Shown piece after piece: positions 58,299 through 64,000 of a stretch of 64,000 bases of DNA. The notes beneath the pieces were generated by a model, which worked only from the letters and a program-made list of their open reading frames with translations, searched no databases and was not told the origin of the DNA. Location: the NCBI RefSeq assembly GCF_028473645.1, contig NZ_CP097269.1, positions 4,921,501 through 4,985,500 of the forward strand. The letters run 5' to 3'. This DNA is from Acidovorax sp. GBBC 1281 (GTDB taxonomy: Bacteria; Pseudomonadota; Gammaproteobacteria; Burkholderiales; Burkholderiaceae_C). Within the stretch, counting starts at the first letter, position 1. The number at the start of each line of letters is the position of its first letter. Made by a program: the position numbers and the translations under genes.

Positions 58299-59580
58299 GG
58301 GAACCTCTCAAAACCCATCCGGTCCCTTGTTGATCGAGAATGCGTGCTCCATCCTTTGCCATGATCACTCCCCGTAGCGCCCTGAAGTTCGACCTGTTCG
58401 CTGAGGCCTCGCGCCAACACAAGAGAGATGAGGTGGGCGATCCGCTGCAGGTGATCGCGCGGCACATCGACTTCGCAGAACTGGCCCGGCTGGTGGATGC
58501 CTTGATCGAACGCGGGGGTGGCCGCCGGGGCGGTCGGCCCGCCTACCCCACCGAGGTGATGGTGCGCATCCTGGTGTTGAAGCGGCTGTACAACCTGTCC
58601 GATGAGCAGATGGAGTATCAGTTGCTGGACCGGGGGAGCTACCAGCGGTTTTGCCTGTTGCAGGATGCGATGAACGTGCCGGACCGCAAAACGATCTGGC
58701 GCTTTGGCGAGCGCCTTGGCGTGGGCGGGGCAACGGCCTTGTTCCAGGGGGTGGATGCCCAACTGCAGCGCCACGGCTACATCGCCCGGGGCGGGCAAGC
58801 CATTGATGCCACGCTGGTGCCCGCGCCCCGACAGCACATCGGCCAGCAGGAGCGGCGAACGCTGGCACAAGGCGGGCAGCCGGACTGGAGCCAAGCGCGA
58901 CGCAGGCAAAAGGATGTGGAGGCCACGCACACGAAGAAGCACGGCAAAAGCCACTTCGGCTACAAGCTCAGCGTGAGCGTGGACCTCAAGCACGGCTTCA
59001 TCCGCCGCCTCGCCACGGGCACGGCCAGCGAGCACGACGGGCACCACTTCGATGAGGTGCTGGACATGCACAACACCGGGCGGGCAGTGCATGCGGACAA
59101 AGCCTACCCGAGCCGCCAAAGGTGCCAGATGCTGAAAGTGCTGGGATTCGTGGATGCGATGCAGCGCCGTGCGCAGGCGGGCCGACCACAGAGCGAATGC
59201 CAGAAGGGGCGCAACCAGCGCATCGCAAAGAAACGAGCCAAGGTGGAGCACGTGTTCGCCGGTATCCGCCACCTGGGGGGCAAGTTCGTGCGCACCATCG
59301 GACAGGCGCGCGCCACGGTGGGGATGACGATGATGGCCGCCTGCTACAACATGAAGCGACTGGCCTGGTTCCTGCATCGGGGCGTGGATGCTTTCTTCAA
59401 GCCCGCCACTGGCAAGGCACAAGTGCGCCTGCAAACGGTGAAAGCCTGAGCCACCGGGCCTGCAAGGCCCCTCATGCACCCAGGCGCAGACCGTTGCTGG
59501 GCCTCATCACGCTCAAACGGCTACTGGCGCCCACTCCTCCCTATTCGGATTCGTCAAACATGGGGTTGTGAGAGGCTCCC
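58299..59580 (+). mobile_element. IS5-family insertion sequence, copy 2 (complete)
   Basis: A 1282-bp element with the same terminal repeats and transposase as copy 1. It is flanked by the direct repeat GTGC (58295-58298 and 59581-59584), the 4-bp target duplication. The transposase runs opposite to the interrupted receptor gene. The clean duplication contrasts with copy 1 and marks this as a simple transposition. Confidence 0.96.
58340..59449 (+). CDS. IS5-family transposase
   Basis: 369 residues, identical in predicted sequence to the transposase of copy 1, with an intact DDE domain (IDATLVPAP, DKAYPS, KVEHVFAGIRH). Complete copies 25.7 kb apart in the same orientation could recombine to delete or duplicate the whole segment between them, including the Rhs locus, recG and queA. 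Confidence 0.94.
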   Translation: MRAPSFAMITPRSALKFDLFAEASRQHKRDEVGDPLQVIARHIDFAELARLVDALIERGGGRRGGRPAYPTEVMVRILVLKRLYNLSDEQMEYQLLDRGSYQRFCLLQDAMNVPDRKTIWRFGERLGVGGATALFQGVDAQLQRHGYIARGGQAIDATLVPAPRQHIGQQERRTLAQGGQPDWSQARRRQKDVEATHTKKHGKSHFGYKLSVSVDLKHGFIRRLATGTASEHDGHHFDEVLDMHNTGRAVHADKAYPSRQRCQMLKVLGFVDAMQRRAQAGRPQSECQKGRNQRIAKKRAKVEHVFAGIRHLGGKFVRTIGQARATVGMTMMAACYNMKRLAWFLHRGVDAFFKPATGKAQVRLQTVKA

Positions 59581-60202
59581 GTGCGTCATCTCGATGCCGG
59601 CCTGCGCGCTGAAGGCCGCGGCATTGAGGTGCACGATGGTGCCGTTGCCGCTGCTGGCGTAGTTGAGCTGGCCGGGGTGCGCCTTGGCGTAGGCGATCAG
59701 GTCCGCCACCGATTTGACGGGCAGCGAGGGCGTGACCAGCAGCACGCTGGCGGCGTCCGCCACGTGGGCCACGGGCGTGAAGTCCTTGCGCGGGTCGTAG
59801 GCCAGGCGCGGCATGAGGTGGGGCGAGATCGCGTGCGTGCTGCTGGTGGTGAGCAGCAGGGTGTAGCCGTCGGCCGGGGCCTTGGCGGCCTCGGCCGCGC
59901 CGATGGTGCCGCCCGCGCCGGGCCGGTTGTCCACCACCATCTGCTGGCCCAGGTCCTGCGACACGCGCTGCGTGACCACGCGCGCCACCAGATCGGTGGC
60001 CCCGCTGGCCGGAAACGGCACGATCACGCGCACGGGGTGGCTGGGCCAAGCCTGCGCAGAGACCCCGCCGGCCGTCGCGGCGAGCGACAACGCAACGAGC
60101 AGGCAACGGGTGAAATTCACGAATCGCATGGAGCACTCCGATCGGGCACGCGGCAAAAGGGGCCATCTTAGGAATCGGTGCGCCCGCTGACCAACAGCAA
60201 TT

Positions 60203-60246
60203 CGGCAAAGACCTTTGCCGCAACAGCAAAGCACTCGATACTTTGC
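60203..60246. promoter_or_regulatory. Likely LysR operator in the divergent promoter
   Basis: Two linked inverted repeats occupy the middle of the 164-bp gap between the Bug receptor gene and the LysR gene. The first is CGGCAAAG-AC-CTTTGCCG (60203-60220). The second is GCAAAG-N9-CTTTGC (60226-60246). Both use the same GCAAAG/CTTTGC half-sites with different spacing, as expected for recognition and activation sites of a LysR tetramer. Confidence 0.7.
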
Positions 60247-60293
60247 ACCTTCCCGAGCAAACCCCTTCAAAGCCCTTCGCGCCGTTCTCCACC

Positions 60294-61202
60294 ATGCGAG
60301 CCCACCTGCTGCAAGACACCGCCCTGCGCTACTTCCTCGAAGTGGCGCAATGCGGATCGCTGACCGAAGCCTCCGCCCGGCTGCACGTGGCCGCCTCGGC
60401 CCTGAGCCGCCAGATCGCGGGGCTGGAAGCGCAGCTGGGCACGCCGCTGTTCGAGCGGCACCCGCGCGGCATGGTGCTGACGGCGGCCGGCGAGATCCTC
60501 GCCACGCATGCGCGGCGCACCGGGCTGGACGCCGAGCGCGCGCTGGGCGAGATCGGCGCGCTGCTCGGGCTGCGTGCGGGCCAGGTGCGCCTGGCCACCT
60601 CGGATGTGTTCGCCAATGAACTGGTGCCCCGGCTGTGCGTGGCGTTCCAGCGCGAGCATGCGGGCATCCGCTTCACGGTGACGGCGCTGCCCACTGCGCA
60701 GGTGCCGGAGGCCGTGCGCACGGGCGTGGCCGACATCGGCCTGTGCTTCAGCCGCGCGCCGCAGCCCGGCATCCAGGTGGCCCACCGCCAGAGCGCGCCC
60801 GTGCTGGCCATGCTGCCGCCCGGGCACCCGCTGGCCGGCGCCAGCCGCATCAGCCTGGCGCAGATGGCCCGGTTCCCGCTCGTGCTGCCGCCGCAGGAAA
60901 CCATCGTGCGCCAGATGATCGACATGGCCTGCAGCCGCCAGGGCCTGCAGCTGGAGCCCGTGCTGGTCAGCAACCACGCCCGCACCGTGCTGGAGTTCGT
61001 GGCGCACGGCGGCGGCGTGTCGGTGTCGAGCGAAATCGCCACGCGCCATGCCGTGGCCGCAGGCGCCATCGTGGCACGGCCCCTCGGCGATCCGGGCATG
61101 GACCTGCGCGACATCGAAGTGCAGACCCTCGCCGGCCGCGCGCTGCCCGTGGCTGCGCAGGCCTTTCTGGAGCGGTTGAAGCAAGAGTTGCCGGGGCTGT
61201 GA
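60294..61202 (+). CDS. LysR-family transcriptional regulator
   Basis: A 302-residue regulator: winged helix-turn-helix (LRYFLEVAQCGSLTEASARL, HVAASALSRQIAGLEAQLGT) and an effector domain of the NAC/CysB type. It is divergent from the split Bug receptor and gamma-glutamyltransferase genes, so it likely controls both. ATG 60294 (MRAHLLQDTALRYF) is preferred over an upstream ATG at 60243, which would lie next to the palindromic operator. Confidence 0.92.
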   Translation: MRAHLLQDTALRYFLEVAQCGSLTEASARLHVAASALSRQIAGLEAQLGTPLFERHPRGMVLTAAGEILATHARRTGLDAERALGEIGALLGLRAGQVRLATSDVFANELVPRLCVAFQREHAGIRFTVTALPTAQVPEAVRTGVADIGLCFSRAPQPGIQVAHRQSAPVLAMLPPGHPLAGASRISLAQMARFPLVLPPQETIVRQMIDMACSRQGLQLEPVLVSNHARTVLEFVAHGGGVSVSSEIATRHAVAAGAIVARPLGDPGMDLRDIEVQTLAGRALPVAAQAFLERLKQELPGL

Positions 61203-61227
61203 CAGGCGGCAGTGCAGGCCTGCGGGA

Positions 61228-63438
61228 TCAGGGGCTTGCCATGCGGTGCTGCAGCGCTTTCAGCACCTCGGCGTCGAGCACGCCTCGGTGCACGCTGTGC
61301 AGGGCGTCGTTCAGGAGTTCCCAGGTTGCCCCTTTTCCAGACTGATCGGCCGTCTTCACATGGAATGCGTCCAGCCCGTCGAATTCGACGGTGCGGCATG
61401 CCTCGGCCGTGATCGGCACCTTGGTGTGCAAATGCACGTAGAGCGCGGGCGCCGGCCGGCCGTCAGCGAGCGTTCCCGTATCGAGCCTCACCTCGAAAAG
61501 GGTTCCATGGCGGTCGTCGGGATCGCCCAGCGAGCGCAGTTTGCGCGGCGCGCCGATGCGCAGCATGCCGCCATCCGCCGCCACGCCCTGTTGCAGCAAG
61601 TGCGAGACATGCTTGAGCTCGGGATACGGAAAGGTCTTGATCAGGTCCGTCCCCATGGCGTGGACGGATCGGTGCATGGCATCGATGGCTTCGATGCGCT
61701 GGTCCAGGGCCCGAAGGGTGTCCAGGACCAGCGTCGATCCCTCCGCGCCGGCCTCCGCCAATTGCTGGCGCCGGACCTTCCACTGGCCTGGATCGCCGAA
61801 CCATCCATCGAGCGTGAACCGGATCTGGCGCGCCAGGTTCAGCGGATCGTTGTTCTGCCCGATTGCTGCACCGATCGTCACGGTGTCCTTGCGAAGGGAC
61901 GCACCCAACGCCAGCACGTCGCCGGGCTCCCGCAGCCTGCCGGCCTTGGGAGCCGGGAACGCTTTGAGGCGCTCTTGCGCCAGTTCCAGCACGACGGTCT
62001 GGCGAAGGGACAGCGCGACGGCTGCCGGGCCGCCGATGCCGTCCGGCGGCACATGCCCACCTGCCGGGGCCTTGCGGGCCTTGCCGGCATAGGAGCGCCT
62101 GGGCGCCGGCGTGGAAGGGGATGCGACTAAATCGTACGGCCCCGGTGCCATCGGTGCTTCGTCGTCGGGCGGCGCCCAGTTGGACGGACGCGTGGGCACC
62201 CCCAGGTAGGTGGTGCCTTCCAGCCGGTTCGCGGTGGCAACGGACACCTTGTGCCCATCGAGCACGGCATCGCATTCCTGGGCCAGGGCCCCGATGGATT
62301 TCGCCAAACGCTTGGCGAAATCCAGGGCGACCGCCTGCGAGGCACCCGCTTCGGTATCGAAATGGCGGCTCGCCAGCAAGATGAACGCCTGCGCGTGCCC
62401 CCGCAAGCGCAACGCACCGTTTTGCATGCGCCCCGCGTGGGCCGCCGTGTCTCCCCGCATGGGGATGCGCGCGTCCTGCAGCAGATCGATCGCGGCGCGG
62501 TCCGACAGATCCACCGCGCAGCTCAACAGCGCCACGATCTCTCGGAGAATCTCGATGCCGTCCATGCCCTCTGCGACCACCATGCGATTGCCCAGGGTCC
62601 AGATCTTTTCCTTGTGCATGTCGAAGGCCTGCATCCGCAGTTTCGTGAGCGTGTGCGTGGCTTCCTTCAAGACCCCGACCAAGCCGGGGTGGGCTTTGAG
62701 GTGGGCCGGGGTGCCCAGCTTCTCGATGGCCTCGGACGTGGCAGTGATGTACGGCCGGATCGCCTCGATGACTTGATCGACCTGGCCGAGGTGCGCATTC
62801 AAATCCCTGTCCAAGGCGACCAGGTCCACGGGCTGGGAGCGCGCCTCCAGCATGCGCTGCGAAAGCGCATGGCCTTGCTCGACGGGCACCTCGGGAAGGT
62901 GCTGGACCAGAAAGGCCGCCAAGGCCGCGCGCTTTTGGTAGAGGGTCACGAAAGCATTTCGCCCTTGTGGGTCTTGGCGCTGGAGTTCGGTCAGGCCGTC
63001 GAAAGCGGCAATGCCGCGATCGGCCCACTGGAACGCCGTTTCCAGGATGCGCTGTTGATTGTGGGGCGTGACCCCTCCGGCCATGCACAGTCTGTCGAAG
63101 GTTTCGATATAGGCCGTCGCCTTGTCGACGGTTTCGCCGGCAACGATGGCCGCCTGCTTTTTCTCCCGCTTCTCGAGCCGTGCTTGCTGCGCCGGTTTCG
63201 GTGGCCGCTGAACGGGCAGCGCCGCGCGAAGCTGGGACGTCTCTCCGCTGGCCACGGTGCTTCTGGGACGGGACGGGAGATGCGCTGCAATGCCGCTGGG
63301 CGAGCCCGCCGGCGAACTGTCACGCCGCGATGCCACGCTGGGCACGTCCCGGGAAGGCCCTGACGCTGGCTCCTGGCCGGCGCGATGCGCGCGTGGGCTT
63401 CGGCTCGCTTTGCCGGAAGCAGTGAGTTCACCCGCCAT
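61228..63438 (-). CDS. Large protein of unknown function, candidate secreted effector (paralogue 1)
   Basis: A 736-residue soluble protein with no recognisable enzymatic motif. The first 80 residues are rich in Ser, Pro, Ala and Arg and poor in hydrophobic residues, as in type III secretion leaders. Residues 90-350 are strongly helical, a Pro-rich linker follows near 420-470, and the C-terminal 170 residues (HLLQQG...RKLRSLGDPDDRHGTLFEVR, LYVHLHT, AFHVKTADQSGKGATWELLN, VHRG) form a module shared with the next gene. ATG 63438 has AGGGGCAGG before it; an upstream TTG at 63462 is less likely. It is only loosely reminiscent of XopP/RipH-type effectors; I cannot confirm this. Confidence 0.6.
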   Translation of the reverse strand: MAGELTASGKASRSPRAHRAGQEPASGPSRDVPSVASRRDSSPAGSPSGIAAHLPSRPRSTVASGETSQLRAALPVQRPPKPAQQARLEKREKKQAAIVAGETVDKATAYIETFDRLCMAGGVTPHNQQRILETAFQWADRGIAAFDGLTELQRQDPQGRNAFVTLYQKRAALAAFLVQHLPEVPVEQGHALSQRMLEARSQPVDLVALDRDLNAHLGQVDQVIEAIRPYITATSEAIEKLGTPAHLKAHPGLVGVLKEATHTLTKLRMQAFDMHKEKIWTLGNRMVVAEGMDGIEILREIVALLSCAVDLSDRAAIDLLQDARIPMRGDTAAHAGRMQNGALRLRGHAQAFILLASRHFDTEAGASQAVALDFAKRLAKSIGALAQECDAVLDGHKVSVATANRLEGTTYLGVPTRPSNWAPPDDEAPMAPGPYDLVASPSTPAPRRSYAGKARKAPAGGHVPPDGIGGPAAVALSLRQTVVLELAQERLKAFPAPKAGRLREPGDVLALGASLRKDTVTIGAAIGQNNDPLNLARQIRFTLDGWFGDPGQWKVRRQQLAEAGAEGSTLVLDTLRALDQRIEAIDAMHRSVHAMGTDLIKTFPYPELKHVSHLLQQGVAADGGMLRIGAPRKLRSLGDPDDRHGTLFEVRLDTGTLADGRPAPALYVHLHTKVPITAEACRTVEFDGLDAFHVKTADQSGKGATWELLNDALHSVHRGVLDAEVLKALQHRMASP

Positions 63439-63480
63439 GGACCTGCCCCTTGAAAACCCCAAAGATCAGCGTCACCCGCA

Positions 63481-63999
63481 TCAGCGCTTCATGCGCTTTT
63501 GCAGGTCCAGCAACACCTGGTCCGTCAAAGGCCCCCGGTGCACAGGGCCGAGTATCGCGGCGTTGATGCTTTCCCAGTTCTTGCCCCGCCCACATTGCTC
63601 GGCCGTCTTGACGTGCACCGCCGCCAGGTCCTCGGGGGAGATGGTGGCGATGGCACCGGTGTCCACGACTTTCTCCGTGTGGAAATGCACGTAAAGCGAC
63701 GGTGCGGGCTGCCCGTCCGACAGCGGACGCCCCGCAAGGCGCACTTCGAACACCTTGCCGTGGGTGTCGTCCGGATCGCCTTCGGACCGAAGCTTGCTCA
63801 CCGCTCCCTCCGGCATGGCTTCGCCCGATGCCAGCAGCATCGATACATGGCGTGCCATCGGATAGGCGTATTGCTTGATGAGGTCGATCTCGATCTGCCG
63901 GACCTGGTCGTGCAGGGCCTGCACGGCGGCGGTCCGCTGCGCCACGTCGTCGCGCAACCGTGCCATCGAAGGCTCCTCCATGACGGGGCCCGCCATGCT
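63481..63999 (-). CDS. Paralogue of the candidate effector, cut by the window end
   Basis: The visible 172 residues align with the C-terminal module of the downstream gene: IKQYAYPMARHVSMLL, RSEGDPDDTHGKVFEVRL, LYVHFHTEK, AVHVKTAEQCGRGKNWESIN and GPVHRG. The frame stays open to the end of the window, and the relative is over 700 residues long, so the true start probably lies outside. The two genes are 42 bp apart on the same strand and form a tandem duplication or a toolkit of related proteins. Confidence 0.65.
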   Translation of the reverse strand, partial: SMAGPVMEEPSMARLRDDVAQRTAAVQALHDQVRQIEIDLIKQYAYPMARHVSMLLASGEAMPEGAVSKLRSEGDPDDTHGKVFEVRLAGRPLSDGQPAPSLYVHFHTEKVVDTGAIATISPEDLAAVHVKTAEQCGRGKNWESINAAILGPVHRGPLTDQVLLDLQKRMKR

Positions 64000-64000
64000 G

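Larger units (their letters stand above)
57860..60129 (-). pseudogene. Bug/TctC receptor gene split by an IS element
   Basis: The N-terminal 183 codons lie at 60129-59581 (signal peptide MRFVNFTRCLLVALSLAATA, then PFPASGATDLVA and DNRPGAGGTIGAAEA). The rest lies at 58294-57860 (VPYKGTAQSIADL to RERKITLEQ). Removing the IS and one 4-bp target copy gives an unbroken 327-residue frame reading GIEMTHVPYKGT across the junction. The insertion cuts the conserved YKG region, so the receptor is inactive, and the damage looks recent. Confidence 0.93.

Noticed and set aside
57860..59479. A 539-codon minus-strand frame joining antisense transposase text to the receptor C-terminus
   Set aside because: Chance continuity across the IS boundary. 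The N-terminal part is antisense to the transposase; only the last 145 codons belong to the receptor gene.

Overview
The window is GC-rich chromosomal DNA of a betaproteobacterium, most likely a Comamonadaceae member close to Acidovorax/Paracidovorax. This rests on the gene order (pilD-coaE-zapD-yacG; petA-petB-petC-sspA-sspB; lolC/lolD; recJ), the protein family profiles, and dispersed AT-rich GCTAT...ATAGC palindromes. No strain can be named from sequence alone.

Layout. 1-30.7 kb is mostly housekeeping. It holds the end of the type IV prepilin peptidase gene, coaE, zapD, yacG, a Nudix hydrolase and a DUF815 ATPase, argJ, and an orphan NitT/TauT-type ABC ATPase plus fused permease. These are followed by secA, an M23 peptidase, tRNA-Thr(UGU), sspB/sspA, the bc1 complex (petABC), mscL, pdxA, lolD/lolC, an RpfE-like gene and recJ. 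Two chemoreceptor genes flank a PHP phosphoesterase and a YciO-like gene, and then come an M50 protease and trpS. 30.7-34 kb holds kptA, an SDR gene and the stump of a flavin monooxygenase gene cut by an IS5-family element, followed by a truncated inverted copy of the same element.

34-43.9 kb is the accessory core: an Rhs/YD-repeat polymorphic-toxin locus, all on the minus strand. A full-length Sec-exported Rhs protein with a poly-proline linker ends in a toxin tip with colicin E3-type ribonuclease signatures, and a putative immunity gene follows one base later. Downstream lies a row of displaced tips, each followed by a small AT-richer putative immunity gene. One is a frameshifted DUF4258-like tip, one is a second miniature Rhs protein made by in-frame deletions, one is a type-37-like tip, and the last is a decayed tip. 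The tips are joined through repeated segments of the Rhs core, up to about 1.1 kb, which look like substrates for tip switching by recombination. No VgrG, PAAR or Hcp gene is visible, and the N-terminus carries a signal peptide.

44-61 kb is metabolic and regulatory: recG, an HD-GYP protein, an AraC regulator, a Tat/lipobox-bearing fumarylacetoacetase-family protein, an alpha/beta hydrolase, queA and an EamA transporter. Two Bug/TctC receptor genes, an aminotransferase, a gamma-glutamyltransferase and two LysR regulators follow. The second Bug gene is split by a complete IS5-family copy with a clean 4-bp target duplication. 61.2-64 kb ends with two tandem paralogues of unknown function (one cut by the window edge) that may be secreted effectors.
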